A stretch of DNA of 64,000 bases from Gynuella sunshinyii YC6258 (GCF_000940805.1 NZ_CP007142.1:1464593-1528592); one strand, 5' to 3'. Positions 35,734-44,895 are shown, counted from the first letter of the stretch. Translations and numbers: made by a program. Notes: generated from the letters alone by a model not told the origin.

Positions 35734-36080
35734 AATCAGCAATCCATGAAGAGCAGATAGCCAGTTTGGTGGTGCATTGCCGACCTGAACAGATGAGCCT
35801 GTGCAGGCAACAGATCCAGTGCATTCGGGATACAGAAATCTTTCACAGCACCCGGGAAGGAAAAATGGTGGTGGTGAGTTGTGCAAAGACCTTGAAGGTG
35901 CTGATGGATAACGTAGACCGGATCAGAGATATCCCTGAGGTTATAAACGTGGCGCTGGTCTATCACCAGACCGGCAGCCAGGAAGAATTTGATCAACAGG
36001 CTGACGTTGATCAGGAATTGGAAACCTATTTTGAGCAAGTGCAGTCAGGCGCATTTTCAGATTTTGGAGAATTCAAATGA
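35730..36080 (+). CDS. napD: NapD, NapA signal-peptide-binding chaperone
   Basis: 116 residues. NapD binds the twin-arginine signal peptide of NapA and holds it back until cofactors are inserted. The ferredoxin-like core contains [26 protein letters not shown] and [13 protein letters not shown], all family hallmarks. A somewhat long acidic C-terminal tail follows. It overlaps napF upstream and napA downstream by 4 nt each. Confidence 0.95.
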   Translation: MKSAIHEEQIASLVVHCRPEQMSLCRQQIQCIRDTEIFHSTREGKMVVVSCAKTLKVLMDNVDRIRDIPEVINVALVYHQTGSQEEFDQQADVDQELETYFEQVQSGAFSDFGEFK

Positions 36081-38572
36081 AATTAACACGTAGACAGGTT
36101 GTCAAAGCACAGGCCGCTGCTACAGCGGCGGCTGTCGCAGGTTTGTCCGTACCTGCCGGAGCGAATAATCTGATTGCCTCCAGTCAGGACAGTGAGTTGA
36201 TGTGGTCCAAAGCGCCTTGCCGGTTTTGTGGCACCGGTTGTAGCGTCAGTGTGGCGACCAAGAACGGTAAAGTAGTGGCTACCCATGGTGACGAAGCCTC
36301 CCCCGTCAATAAAGGGCTTAACTGTGTTAAAGGATATTTCCTGGCCAAAATCTTATATGGTAAAGATCGCCTGACGCAGCCATTGTTACGAAAAACCAAT
36401 GGCGTATACGATAAAAACGGCCAGTTCACACCCGTCAGCTGGGATGAAGCATTCGATATCATGGCAGACAAATGGAAAGCGACTCTGAAGGCCAAGGGGC
36501 CGGATGGCGTCGGTTTCTTTGGCTCCGGTCAGTGGACTGTCTGGGAAGGTTATGCCGCTGTCAAATTGATGAAAGCCGGATTTCGGTCAAACAACATCGA
36601 ACCAAATGCCCGCCATTGCATGGCGTCGGCTGTTGCAGGTTTTATGCGTACCTTCGGTATCGATGAACCCATGGGCTGTTATGACGATTTTGAAAATGCC
36701 GATGCCTTTGTTCTGTGGGGTTCGAATATGGCCGAGATGCATCCAATCTTGTGGACCCGCATCACGGATCGTCGTTTAGGCCATCCACATGTGAAGGTGG
36801 CGGTTCTGTCCACTTACAAACATCGCAGTTTTGATCTGGCTGATATTCCCGCGGTATTTACTCCACAGACCGATATTGTCCTGTTGAATGCCATTGCCAA
36901 TTACATCATCCAGACGAATGCGGTGAATCAGGACTTTGTTTCAAAGCATGTTAACTTTCGCAAAGGAATGGCGGATATTGGTTACGGGCTGCGGCCGACT
37001 CATCCGTTGGAGCAAAAGGCCAAAAATGCGGCTAAAGCCGGTGCATCAGAAGCGATCGACTTCAACACTTTTGCCGAGTTCGTCAAACCTTACACTTTTG
37101 AATATGCCGAAAAAATGTCTGGTGTTCCGGCGCGCACCATTGAGCAGATTGCCAGGTTGTATGCTGACCCTGACGTTAAAATCATGTCGCTCTGGACCAT
37201 GGGTGTGAACCAGCATACCCGTGGTGTCTGGGTCAACAACCTGTTGTATAACATTCATCTTTTGACGGGAAAAATCTCCGAGCCGGGTAACAGTCCATTT
37301 TCATTAACCGGACAACCATCAGCCTGTGGGACCGCACGCGAGGTGGGTACATTTGCGCATCGCCTGCCCGCAGATATGGTGGTGAATAATGATCAGCACC
37401 GGGCAATCGCTGAAGAAAAATGGCAGCTGCCCAAAGGGTTGTTGAATCCAAAAGTGGGAGCACATGCGGTTTTGCAGAATCGCAAACTCAAAGACGGAGA
37501 GATCAACGCATACTGGATTCAGGTGAATAACAACCTTCAGGCCGCCGCCAATATGAATGAAGAGACTTATCCCGGATACCGTAACCCGGATAACTTCATT
37601 GTGGTTTCGGATGCTTATCCAACGGTGACTGCTGAAGCGGCTGACCTGATATTGCCGACGGCCATGTGGATTGAGAAAGAAGGCGCGTATGGCAATGCAG
37701 AACGCCGTACTCAGTTCTGGTATCAGTTGACCGATGCGCCCGGAGAATCAAAGTCGGATCTGTGGCAGGTGATGCAGTTTTCCAAACGTTTCACAACCGA
37801 CGAGGTCTGGCCAAAGGCGATACTGGATGAGAATCCACAGTACAAAGGTAAAAACCTGTTTGATGTGTTGTTTGCCAATGGCAAGGTCGATCACTATCCC
37901 ATAAGTGAGCTGAATCCTGACTATGGCAACCATGAGTCCAAAGATTTTGGTTTTTATGTTCAGAAAGGTTTATTCGAAGAATATGCTTCATTTGGCCGTG
38001 GTAAAGGCCATGATCTGGCACCGTTTGAGGAATATCACAAAAACCGCGGTCTGCGTTGGCCTTATGTGAACGGCAAGGAGACATTGTGGCGCTTTAAAGA
38101 AGGGTCCGATCCCTATGTGCAGGCGGGTACCGGCTGGCAGTTTTATGGCAAGCCTGATGGAAAAGCAGTGATTTTTGCGTTGCCGTATGAACCGGCGGCG
38201 GAATCTCCGGATGAAGAGTTCGACATGTGGTTATCTACTGGCCGGGTATTGGAGCACTGGCATTCCGGGTCGATGACTCAGCGGGTACCGGAGCTTTATA
38301 AGGCGTTTCCGGATGCCGTGGTATTCATGCATCCGGAAGATGCCAAAGCCAGGGGATTACGTCGTGGAGATGAAGTCAAAGTGGAAAGCCGTCGTGGACA
38401 TATCCTGACCCGGGTAGAAACCCGTGGGCGTAATAAGCCGCCAAAAGGGCTCGTATTTGTCCCATGGTTCGATGCCAGTCAACTTATTAACAAAGTGACT
38501 CTGGATGCCATCGATCCGATTTCCAAACAGACGGATTATAAAAAATGTGCCGTTAAAGTGTATAAAGCATAG
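36077..38572 (+). CDS. napA: Periplasmic nitrate reductase catalytic subunit
   Basis: 831-residue molybdoenzyme that reduces nitrate to nitrite in the periplasm. Residues 1-30 are a Tat signal ([12 protein letters not shown]...AGA). Cys48, Cys51, Cys55 and Cys83 hold the [4Fe-4S] cluster. [13 protein letters not shown] has Cys181, the Mo ligand. C-terminal motifs such as [19 protein letters not shown] bind Mo-bisMGD. Length and order match NapA. It needs bis-MGD made by the moa/mob operon just downstream, electrons from NapC through NapB, and NapD/NapF for maturation. Confidence 0.98.
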   Translation: MKLTRRQVVKAQAAATAAAVAGLSVPAGANNLIASSQDSELMWSKAPCRFCGTGCSVSVATKNGKVVATHGDEASPVNKGLNCVKGYFLAKILYGKDRLTQPLLRKTNGVYDKNGQFTPVSWDEAFDIMADKWKATLKAKGPDGVGFFGSGQWTVWEGYAAVKLMKAGFRSNNIEPNARHCMASAVAGFMRTFGIDEPMGCYDDFENADAFVLWGSNMAEMHPILWTRITDRRLGHPHVKVAVLSTYKHRSFDLADIPAVFTPQTDIVLLNAIANYIIQTNAVNQDFVSKHVNFRKGMADIGYGLRPTHPLEQKAKNAAKAGASEAIDFNTFAEFVKPYTFEYAEKMSGVPARTIEQIARLYADPDVKIMSLWTMGVNQHTRGVWVNNLLYNIHLLTGKISEPGNSPFSLTGQPSACGTAREVGTFAHRLPADMVVNNDQHRAIAEEKWQLPKGLLNPKVGAHAVLQNRKLKDGEINAYWIQVNNNLQAAANMNEETYPGYRNPDNFIVVSDAYPTVTAEAADLILPTAMWIEKEGAYGNAERRTQFWYQLTDAPGESKSDLWQVMQFSKRFTTDEVWPKAILDENPQYKGKNLFDVLFANGKVDHYPISELNPDYGNHESKDFGFYVQKGLFEEYASFGRGKGHDLAPFEEYHKNRGLRWPYVNGKETLWRFKEGSDPYVQAGTGWQFYGKPDGKAVIFALPYEPAAESPDEEFDMWLSTGRVLEHWHSGSMTQRVPELYKAFPDAVVFMHPEDAKARGLRRGDEVKVESRRGHILTRVETRGRNKPPKGLVFVPWFDASQLINKVTLDAIDPISKQTDYKKCAVKVYKA

Positions 38573-38583
38573 GAGATACCGAC

Positions 38584-39024
38584 ATGAAAAAACTGATCGT
38601 GTTAGTGATGGCGTTCGTTTCGGTATTTTTACTTGCCGATAATCAGTTGGCCAACCTGCGTGGTGATACGCCATTGGATGCTGAAGCCGAACCGCCGAAA
38701 ATGCAGGCCGTCGAAAACAACGATTTGAAACGTGAGCGTGCTTACCCTCAACAGGCACCGACCATTCCTCATGATATTTCCGGATATCAGGTGGACCTGA
38801 ATTTCAACCGCTGCCTGGCCTGTCATTCCCGCAAGAAAGCTGATGAGGCACAGGCTCCCATGGTGAGTATCACCCATTACATGAACCGCGAAGGACAGTT
38901 TTTGGTCGACGTATCACCGAGGCGTTTCTTCTGTACTCAGTGTCATGTCACTCAGCAGGAGGTCAATCCATTGATCGAGAACACCTTTGTCGATATGGAT
39001 ACACTGGTTAAAGGTGAGGAGTAG
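38584..39024 (+). CDS. napB: NapB, dihaem cytochrome c subunit of nitrate reductase
   Basis: 146 residues. A Sec signal at about 1-20 (MKKLIVLVMAFVSVFLLA) is followed by two c-type haem motifs, CLACH and CTQCH, each with a further axial His upstream (HDISGYQ and ITHYM). NapB forms the NapAB complex and passes electrons to NapA. It lies 11 nt after napA in the operon. Confidence 0.96.
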   Translation: MKKLIVLVMAFVSVFLLADNQLANLRGDTPLDAEAEPPKMQAVENNDLKRERAYPQQAPTIPHDISGYQVDLNFNRCLACHSRKKADEAQAPMVSITHYMNREGQFLVDVSPRRFFCTQCHVTQQEVNPLIENTFVDMDTLVKGEE

Positions 39025-39027
39025 GGC

Positions 39028-39615
39028 ATGATGCGAATGATTCGGCGTGGTTGGCTGATGTTACGCCGACCCAGTGTGCACTTTTCTCTGGGATTTCTGG
39101 TACTGGGGGGGTTTATTGCCGGTATCATTTTCTGGGGAGGTTTTAATACCGCCATGGAATTTACCAACACAGAAGAGTTCTGTACCAGTTGTCACGAAAT
39201 GCGTGACAACGTTTATCAGGAATTACAGACGACCATTCACTACAGTAACCGTTCCGGGGTTCGGGCTATTTGTTCCGATTGTCATGTGCCCCATAACTGG
39301 ACGAATAAAATGGCCCGGAAAATGGCTGCGTCAAAAGAAGTCTGGGGCAAGATATTTGGCACCATCAACACTCAGGAAAAATTTGAACATAAACGCCGGG
39401 AACTCGCTGAACATGAATGGGCCCGTCTCAAGGCTAATGACTCTCTGGAATGTCGTAATTGTCATAACTTTGATTCCATGGATTTCACCCGCCAAAGTGA
39501 ACGTGCTTCAGAACGGCATTCAACCGCACTGGCATCCGGAGAAAAAACCTGTATCGATTGTCACAAAGGTATTGCCCATCGACTGCCGGATATGACTGGA
39601 GTGGAACTGTACTGA
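39028..39615 (+). CDS. napC: NapC, membrane tetrahaem quinol dehydrogenase
   Basis: 195-residue NapC/NirT cytochrome. One N-terminal TM (about 19-40) anchors a periplasmic domain with four haem motifs: CTSCH, CSDCH, CRNCH and CIDCH. It oxidises menaquinol or ubiquinol and feeds NapB. Three nucleotides separate it from napB. No napG or napH is present, so electrons rely on NapC alone, as in napEFDABC systems of pseudomonads. Confidence 0.97.
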   Translation: MMRMIRRGWLMLRRPSVHFSLGFLVLGGFIAGIIFWGGFNTAMEFTNTEEFCTSCHEMRDNVYQELQTTIHYSNRSGVRAICSDCHVPHNWTNKMARKMAASKEVWGKIFGTINTQEKFEHKRRELAEHEWARLKANDSLECRNCHNFDSMDFTRQSERASERHSTALASGEKTCIDCHKGIAHRLPDMTGVELY

Positions 39616-39636
39616 TGCGCCGTTGGGCTTTTATTT

Positions 39637-39662
39637 GCCCGGTAAGTATAATGCTGCCGGGC
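39637..39662. repeat. GC-rich hairpin at the nap/moa convergence
   Basis: GCCCGG (39637-39642) pairs with CCGGGC (39657-39662) around a 14-nt loop, just past napC. No T-run follows on either strand, so it is more likely a 3'-end stabilising structure or a Rho-linked terminator than an intrinsic one. GGGC at 39625 offers a competing fold. Confidence 0.45.
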
Positions 39663-39714
39663 CGATGTTTGTTGATACATGTGTTTCCGAGGGCAGTGAA
39701 ATGATCTTCACCGG

Positions 39715-40173
39715 TTACCATCGTTGAGCCGATTGTTCGTCACTGTCTCTGGCGTCCAGCCATTGTTCACCATCAGCCCCTGTTTCTTTTTTCCAGAAAG
39801 GGGCTTTGGTTTTTAGAAAATCCATCAGGAACTCACAGGCCAGAAAGGCATCCTGCCGGTGAGCGCTACTGACCCCCACAAACACGATCTGATCACTGAC
39901 CTGTAACGCCCCGACGCGATGAACAATCCGAACGTCTTCCAGAGACCAGCGCTGACGTGCGGTCAGAATAATTTCATGCAGGGTTTTTTCCGTCATACCG
40001 GGATAATGTTCAAGGTACAGGCCGGTAACATGTTGTTGCTCGTTAAAGTCCCGAACCCGGCCGACGAAAAACACCACTGCACCCGCACTGCTATTCTGAG
40101 CGACCATGGCCTGGTAGTGTTCATCTACAGAAAAATCAGATACCTGTACCAATACCAGATCCGTCATGTGCAT
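39715..40173 (-). CDS. moaE: Molybdopterin synthase catalytic subunit
   Basis: 152-residue MoaE, the large subunit that inserts two sulfurs from MoaD thiocarboxylate into precursor Z. Family segments: AGAVVFFVGRVRDFN, LEHYPGMTEK, VGVSSAHRQDAFLACEFLMDFLKTKAPFWKKE (quoted in two blocks: VGVSSAHRQDAFLACEFLMD and KTKAPFWKKE), which holds the catalytic Lys. Its ATG overlaps the moaD stop as TAATG, which supports this start. Last gene of the moaA operon; converges on nap. Confidence 0.96.
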   Translation of the reverse strand: MHMTDLVLVQVSDFSVDEHYQAMVAQNSSAGAVVFFVGRVRDFNEQQHVTGLYLEHYPGMTEKTLHEIILTARQRWSLEDVRIVHRVGALQVSDQIVFVGVSSAHRQDAFLACEFLMDFLKTKAPFWKKETGADGEQWLDARDSDEQSAQRW

Positions 40174-40415
40174 TAACCTCCTGTGACCGGTGGGAAAAAA
40201 GCCAGTTCATCTTCGTTGTTGACTTGACTGTCCATGTCCGCCATCGTTTGATTGATAGCCACCAGCAACGGTTTATCGAATGCATCCTGCCAGTCCGGGT
40301 GATCGATCAGCAGCTGTTTGATGACATTATGAACCTGGGTAGGCTGAAGCACTTCCAGTGAGGTCTCCGCACAATCGATGCTGTCCCGCAGGCGGGCAAA
40401 AAACAGTATTTTCAT
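40173..40415 (-). CDS. moaD: Molybdopterin synthase sulfur-carrier subunit
   Basis: 80-residue ubiquitin-like protein ending in PPVTGG; the terminal Gly-Gly becomes a thiocarboxylate that supplies sulfur to molybdopterin. [11 protein letters not shown] is a typical first strand. It overlaps moaC by 4 nt and moaE by 1 nt, so the stoichiometry is set by coupled translation. Confidence 0.95.
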   Translation of the reverse strand: MKILFFARLRDSIDCAETSLEVLQPTQVHNVIKQLLIDHPDWQDAFDKPLLVAINQTMADMDSQVNNEDELAFFPPVTGG

Positions 40416-40900
40416 GCGCCCTCCGGGTGCTGCCAGTGTCCGGTTTTACCACCCTGTTTTTCCAGTACCCGCAAACCACTGATGGTCATGGTCGGATCGA
40501 CAGCTTTGCACATGTCAAACAGGGTTAGCGCAGCAACAGAAGCGGCAGTCAGTGCTTCCATCTCGACGCCAGTCTGACCGGCCAGTTTACAAAGGGACGT
40601 GATGCGAACGCGGCCAAGCTGGGGTTGTAATTCAAAGTCCACCGCAATTTTAGTGAGCATCAGCGGGTGGCATAAAGGAATCAGTTCAGGAGTTTTTTTG
40701 GCGGCCTGTATGCCGGCAATCCGGGCAACGGCAAAGACATCCCCTTTGTGGTGGTTACCCTGTTCTATCATGGTCAAAGTCTCAGCTGACATATAAATGA
40801 ATGCTTCTGCCTGAGCCAGCCGTTGACTGATATGTTTTTCGGTAACATCCACCATGTTGGCGGAACCTCGATGATCGATATGGCTGAATTGCTTATCCAT
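40412..40900 (-). CDS. moaC: Cyclic pyranopterin monophosphate synthase
   Basis: 162-residue MoaC, which with MoaA converts GTP to cyclic pyranopterin monophosphate. Signature blocks: [46 protein letters not shown] and [22 protein letters not shown] choose the ATG at 40900, which overlaps the moaB stop as TGATG; the open frame upstream of it is moaB shadow. Confidence 0.96.
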   Translation of the reverse strand: MDKQFSHIDHRGSANMVDVTEKHISQRLAQAEAFIYMSAETLTMIEQGNHHKGDVFAVARIAGIQAAKKTPELIPLCHPLMLTKIAVDFELQPQLGRVRITSLCKLAGQTGVEMEALTAASVAALTLFDMCKAVDPTMTISGLRVLEKQGGKTGHWQHPEGA

Positions 40901-41439
40901 CAGCCCCGACTCTCGCATGCAGGTGCCATTTTCAGATGAGCGACGAAATTGCAGGGTTTGCAGCGCGCATCCAGTTGTTCTTTGATGATGCCGTTCCAGC
41001 CGGTTTTGCAGGCCCCGGTGGAACCAGGCATACAGAAGATGACCGTGCCATTGGCAAAACCTGCCAGAGCGCGACTTTGTATGGTCGAAGTTCCGATTTC
41101 ACCATAAGACAGTTGCCGGAATAACTCTCCGAATCCTTCTACCTGTTTGTCAAATAACGGTTTGAGTGCTTCCGGAGTGGAATCGCGACCGGTAAAACCA
41201 GTGCCACCGGTGATTAATATAACCTGCACTTCGCTCGAAGCGATCCATCGGGAAACAATGGCGCGTAGTTGATAGACGTCATCTTTGACGATTTGCTTGT
41301 CCGCCAGCAGATGACCTTCCGCTTTCACTTGCTCTGCCAGATATTGTCCTGATGTATCGTTTGCCTCTGTCCGGGTATCGGATACGGTGAGTACGGCAAT
41401 GTTCAGGGGAACGAAGTCAGCTTGTGATAAATGAGCCAT
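40900..41439 (-). CDS. moaB: Molybdenum cofactor biosynthesis protein B
   Basis: 179-residue MoaB/MogA-fold protein that probably adenylates molybdopterin. Motifs: [37 protein letters not shown] and the [12 protein letters not shown] loop. MoaB is slightly diverged from MogA and may take over its function where mogA is absent. It lies between mobA and moaC with a 12-nt gap on the mobA side. Confidence 0.95.
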   Translation of the reverse strand: MAHLSQADFVPLNIAVLTVSDTRTEANDTSGQYLAEQVKAEGHLLADKQIVKDDVYQLRAIVSRWIASSEVQVILITGGTGFTGRDSTPEALKPLFDKQVEGFGELFRQLSYGEIGTSTIQSRALAGFANGTVIFCMPGSTGACKTGWNGIIKEQLDARCKPCNFVAHLKMAPACESRG

Positions 41440-41451
41440 GGTGAATATTTC

Positions 41452-41982
41452 CTATAACTGTCTTAATAAGGTTTGCCATTGTTGTGGATCATTGGCGTTG
41501 CTTAAACATATTTCATCATCAGAGTTCAAGGCCAGCTGTTCAACACCCATGCTGCGATTGAATGCCCGGACACTTAAATCTGGCCCGGATTTCTGCAACC
41601 GCTTGTATAGTTCGGGTATCAGCTGGGCCGAAGATTTCAGCAGTAATGGCAATGGATGGTAATCATAACAACAGCCTGCCTCGGAAGAATGGTTCATCAG
41701 TCTGGCAAGCGTTGCGGGTCGTATCAGAGGCAGGTCAACCGGGACAAACAGCCAACTGGCGGCGGGTTGTTGCCGGATGACAGAATATATTCCGGCCAAC
41801 GGTCCGGGATAGTCGGCAAATTCATCGTGAACCCCGTCCGGGCCACTGATAATAACTTCCAGCCCTAACTGTTCAAGGATGCTTTGCTGGCGCTGTAAAA
41901 GAGTCTGGCCATTGATCATCAGCCGGGATTTATCCTGCCCCATACGAGAGGAACGACCACCGGCCAGAATAACACCCAGCAT
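41452..41982 (-). CDS. mobA: Molybdenum cofactor guanylyltransferase
   Basis: 176 residues. MobA adds GMP to Mo-molybdopterin to form the (bis-)MGD cofactor that NapA uses. N-terminal ILAGGRSSRMGQDKSRL is the nucleotide-binding loop; PGPLAGIYSV and FVPVDLPLI (metal-binding Asp) follow. Slightly short for the family but with no missing core motif. It sits directly behind moaA, 1 nt after its stop, tying cofactor completion to nitrate reduction. Confidence 0.94.
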   Translation of the reverse strand: MLGVILAGGRSSRMGQDKSRLMINGQTLLQRQQSILEQLGLEVIISGPDGVHDEFADYPGPLAGIYSVIRQQPAASWLFVPVDLPLIRPATLARLMNHSSEAGCCYDYHPLPLLLKSSAQLIPELYKRLQKSGPDLSVRAFNRSMGVEQLALNSDDEICLSNANDPQQWQTLLRQL

Positions 41983-41983
41983 G

Positions 41984-42964
41984 TCAGCCTCCGATCATGG
42001 AAAGATCACGAGTAATGCCGGAGTGTCCCTGCTGCAGGAAGTGGCTGACTTTCTTGTCCTTGAGTACTTCAGATAAGAAATCTGTTAGCTGTGGGCGTTG
42101 TTCCGGCTGTTGAATCAGATGACGGATATCGTATCCATGATCACCAAAAAGGCACAAATGCACCTTGCCTTCAGCGCTGACTCTCAACCGGTTGCAGCTG
42201 CGGCAGAAGTCCTGGCTGTATGGCATGATCAGGCCAATGCGGCCTTGGTAGTCTGGGTGCCAATATTCCACAGCGGGGCCTGCATCGTGGTTGCGAATGA
42301 TTGCCTGCCAGCCCTGTTCAAGTAATCTGACCTGTAGTGCCGCTCCGGAAAGGTGTCGTTTTTCAAAGAATTCGGTGTTGTCTCCGGTTTGCATGACTTC
42401 GATAAAACGCAAAGTCAGATCCTGATCTTTAATCCATGCCAGAAAGGTATCCAGCTCACGATCATTCAGATCACGCATTAAAACCGCGTTGACTTTGATA
42501 TGTTTGATACCCGTCATTTGTGCCTGTTGCAGAGCGGCAAGAATCTCGTTGAGTCGGTCATGCCCGGTAATGGTTTGAAAGACCTGAGGATCAAGACTGT
42601 CGATGCTGACATTCAGTTGATCCAGCCCTGCGTCATCAAGACCTTGCAACAGACTTCCCAACCGATAGCCATTAGTGGTCATGGCAACGGTCTGAATACC
42701 AGGGATGTTTTTGATGTCACCGATGATATCGATCAGATCCTTGCGCAGGGCCGGTTCCCCGCCGGTAATTCGAACTTTCTGAGTGCCGGCAGAGGCAAAC
42801 CCGGATACCAGATTGACGATTTCTGAACGGGTTAGAAATGAACGCTGGCCGTCCTTTTTATAACCATCCGGAAGGCAGTAGTTGCAACGAAAATTGCAAA
42901 CATCAGTAATGGACAGGCGCAGGTAATAAAAACGACGCCCAAATGAATCCTGTAACATAGACAC
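41984..42964 (-). CDS. moaA: GTP 3',8-cyclase (MoaA), radical SAM
   Basis: 326-residue radical SAM enzyme of molybdenum-cofactor synthesis. The first [4Fe-4S] is bound by Cys23, Cys27 and Cys30 (CNFRCNYC); the second, substrate-binding cluster by CRSCNRLRVSAEGKVHLC. ITGGEPALRKD and MTTNGYRL follow the usual fold. The C terminus ends in Gly-Gly, needed for activity in MoaA. Its leader carries a probable Moco riboswitch. First gene of moaA-mobA-moaB-moaC-moaD-moaE. Confidence 0.97.
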   Translation of the reverse strand: MSMLQDSFGRRFYYLRLSITDVCNFRCNYCLPDGYKKDGQRSFLTRSEIVNLVSGFASAGTQKVRITGGEPALRKDLIDIIGDIKNIPGIQTVAMTTNGYRLGSLLQGLDDAGLDQLNVSIDSLDPQVFQTITGHDRLNEILAALQQAQMTGIKHIKVNAVLMRDLNDRELDTFLAWIKDQDLTLRFIEVMQTGDNTEFFEKRHLSGAALQVRLLEQGWQAIIRNHDAGPAVEYWHPDYQGRIGLIMPYSQDFCRSCNRLRVSAEGKVHLCLFGDHGYDIRHLIQQPEQRPQLTDFLSEVLKDKKVSHFLQQGHSGITRDLSMIGG

Positions 42965-42979
42965 ACCTTTCCAAAATAC

Positions 42980-43075
42980 AAGGGAGGCAAACCGGTTTCC
43001 CCGTTTACCCTGTCAGCACAATGCTGAGGCCGAAGTTTCATACGTCTGGCGGTTAGAACGCTGCGGCTCGGAGTG
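42980..43075 (-). promoter_or_regulatory. Probable molybdenum-cofactor (Moco) riboswitch upstream of moaA
   Basis: The moaA leader contains CTCCGAGCC (plus 43065-43073), a GAGCCG/CGGCCTC pairing, a TCAGCAcaaTGCTGA hairpin (43013-43027), GGGGAAACCGG (42992-43002) and GCCTCCC (42982-42988). These conserved blocks in this order are those of the Moco RNA motif found before moaA operons. It would lower moa expression when cofactor is plentiful. Exact boundaries are approximate. Confidence 0.75.
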
Positions 43076-43201
43076 TTTCTTTAAATCCGGTAATTACTAT
43101 AGACCCTATTGAGATGTAAAAAAACCTTACTAAATAGGTAGTTATAGCTTTTTTATAAGACCAATTAAGGAGGAAAAAGTTTCATGGAAAAACGACAGGG
43201 C

Positions 43202-43234
43202 AAAAAAAAAGGCCAAAGCTATAAAGCCCTGGCC
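43202..43234 (-). terminator. Intrinsic terminator of the candidate small RNA
   Basis: Two-step stem: GGCCA/TGGCC (43211-43215 and 43230-43234) plus inner GCT/AGC, closing a 4-nt loop, followed on the minus strand by nine consecutive T (43202-43210). No known minus-strand gene ends here. Confidence 0.8.
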
Positions 43235-43315
43235 TCACCATCGTAACAACACATCCGTGTGCTGGAGGAGGAGAACAATGGAGACACCTTCCTATAGCGG
43301 GTTAGGTCGGTGTTG
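43202..43315 (-). ncRNA. Candidate FNR-activated small RNA (about 115 nt), undescribed
   Basis: Between moaA and hemN the minus strand has an extended -10-like GGTATACT (TATACT at 43322-43327), a weak -35 and an FNR palindrome centred about 60 nt upstream of the predicted start. The transcript would contain a 5' hairpin (ACACC..CCTA / TAGG..GGTGT, 43284-43313), an unpaired CUCCUCCUCC stretch, a small ACAC/GTGT hairpin (43249-43260) and a terminator with nine T. No coding frame on this strand. The size and layout resemble regulatory RNAs such as FnrS, but the sequence does not match any I know. Confidence 0.5.
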
Positions 43316-43363
43316 CAGTGAAGTATACCGGTAAAATCTTTGCTGTTTAGTGCTAACTCATCC

Positions 43364-43385
43364 GCGCTTGATGCAAATCAAGCGC
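43364..43385. promoter_or_regulatory. Perfect FNR/ANR-type palindrome between the small RNA and hemN
   Basis: GCGCTTGATgcaaATCAAGCGC, with TTGAT-N4-ATCAA at 43368-43381 matching the FNR consensus exactly and the dyad extended by 4 bp per arm. It is about 45 bp upstream of a hemN start downstream of TAAAAT (43409-43414) and about 60 bp upstream of the small-RNA start, so it can serve both directions. Confidence 0.85.
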
Positions 43386-43501
43386 AATATGTATTTCACC
43401 AAAAACCATAAAATACTTATTGCTTTTCCGGGATTGGGTGACCTTTGTCAATGACGCTGGCGGGATTAAAACTTAGCCTAGTCTGATATTGGAGGAGTCC
43501 T

Positions 43502-44893
43502 ATGACAGTAACTAATGAACCTAAAATCTGGGATCGTGAAGTCATTTTGAAGTACAACATTTCAGGCCCCAGATACACATCTTATCCGACTGCAGTGCAG
43601 TTTGAGGACTTTGATCCCACTCGGACGCTGGAGATTGCACAGAAACATAAAAACAGTCATAAATCGTTGAGTTTGTACGTGCATGTACCTTTTTGCCGTC
43701 ATATCTGTTTTTATTGTGGCTGTAATAAAATAGCAACCAAGGATCCAGCTCGCGCAGACGCTTATCTCGATATTCTGGAAAAAGAGATGCAAATGCTGGC
43801 GCCTTATTTTTCCGAACGTCCTGTGCGTCAGTTGCATTGGGGGGGTGGAACGCCGACCTTTTTATCTGTAGATCAGATCAAACGGTTGTTCCTGATCATC
43901 AAAAAGAACTTTTCGCTGCTGGCCGATGACCTGGGCGAATATTCCATCGAAATAGATCCCAGAGTGACCTCAAGGGATCAACTGGTTCTGTTGCGGGAGC
44001 TTGGATTTAATCGTATCAGTCTGGGGGTGCAGGACTTTAATCCGGACACTCAGGTTGCCATCAACCGGCTGCAAAGTTATGACATGGTGTCGGAGATGAT
44101 GCACATCGCCCGGCAAAATGGTTTTTTCAGCGTAAGTTTCGATCTGATTTACGGCTTGCCAAAACAAACCCGCGAGAGTTTTGATCGCACTATTGAGCAG
44201 GTGATTGCCCTGAATCCGGACCGGATTGCTGTGTATAACTACGCTCATTTGCCAGAGCGTTTTCTGCCGCAGCGACGGATTAATGAAAGCGAGCTGCCCT
44301 CACCGGAAGAAAAACTGAATATTCTTGATAGTTGCATACATGCATTGCAACAGGCCGGTTATGTTTATATTGGCATGGATCACTTTGCCAAACCGGGAGA
44401 TGACCTGGTCGAGGCGCTTAATGAGGGCACTCTGCAACGTAACTTTCAGGGTTATTCCACCTACGGCAATATGGATATGCTGGGGCTTGGCGTTTCCAGT
44501 ATCAGTTACATCAACCAGACCTTCGTGCAGAATTATCGTGATATTGAGCAATACGAACAGGTCATTTCAAGCGGAAAACTGGCCAGCTTCAAAGGTTATC
44601 AGCTCAATGATGATGATCTGATTCGACAGCGGGTCATTCAGGAGTTGAGCTGTAATGGTCGGTTGAAGTTTGATGCGCTTGATGAACAGTTTGATATCGA
44701 CTCCAGGGCCTATTTTGCGGATGAAATTCGTCGATTGGCATTTCTGGCCGATGATGGGCTGGTGACCGTCGATAATCACGCCATTCAGGTAACCAAGGCC
44801 GGGCGTTTGTTGTTGCGGCCTATTTGTATGGTGTTTGATGCATATCTGCAGAAGAGCCCGACAAACAAGAATCGCTTTTCCAAAGTACTATGA
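43502..44893 (+). CDS. hemN: Oxygen-independent coproporphyrinogen-III dehydrogenase
   Basis: 463-residue radical SAM enzyme that makes protoporphyrinogen IX without oxygen. HVPFCRHICFYCGCNK supplies Cys65, Cys69, Cys72 and the conserved Cys74. LHWGGGTPTFL, RISLGVQDFNPDTQ and the C-terminal LGVSSISY/FKGYQL region are typical of true HemN rather than the HemW look-alike. The N terminus RYTSYPTAVQF also marks HemN. GGAGGAG precedes the ATG. The FNR palindrome upstream fits anaerobic induction, when c-haems of NapB/NapC are needed. Confidence 0.97.
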   Translation: MTVTNEPKIWDREVILKYNISGPRYTSYPTAVQFEDFDPTRTLEIAQKHKNSHKSLSLYVHVPFCRHICFYCGCNKIATKDPARADAYLDILEKEMQMLAPYFSERPVRQLHWGGGTPTFLSVDQIKRLFLIIKKNFSLLADDLGEYSIEIDPRVTSRDQLVLLRELGFNRISLGVQDFNPDTQVAINRLQSYDMVSEMMHIARQNGFFSVSFDLIYGLPKQTRESFDRTIEQVIALNPDRIAVYNYAHLPERFLPQRRINESELPSPEEKLNILDSCIHALQQAGYVYIGMDHFAKPGDDLVEALNEGTLQRNFQGYSTYGNMDMLGLGVSSISYINQTFVQNYRDIEQYEQVISSGKLASFKGYQLNDDDLIRQRVIQELSCNGRLKFDALDEQFDIDSRAYFADEIRRLAFLADDGLVTVDNHAIQVTKAGRLLLRPICMVFDAYLQKSPTNKNRFSKVL

Positions 44894-44895
44894 TC

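Noticed and set aside
39485-39721. 78-codon minus-strand frame over the end of napC
   Set aside because: Overlaps the haem-binding end of napC and the convergence hairpin; no ribosome-binding site or family match.
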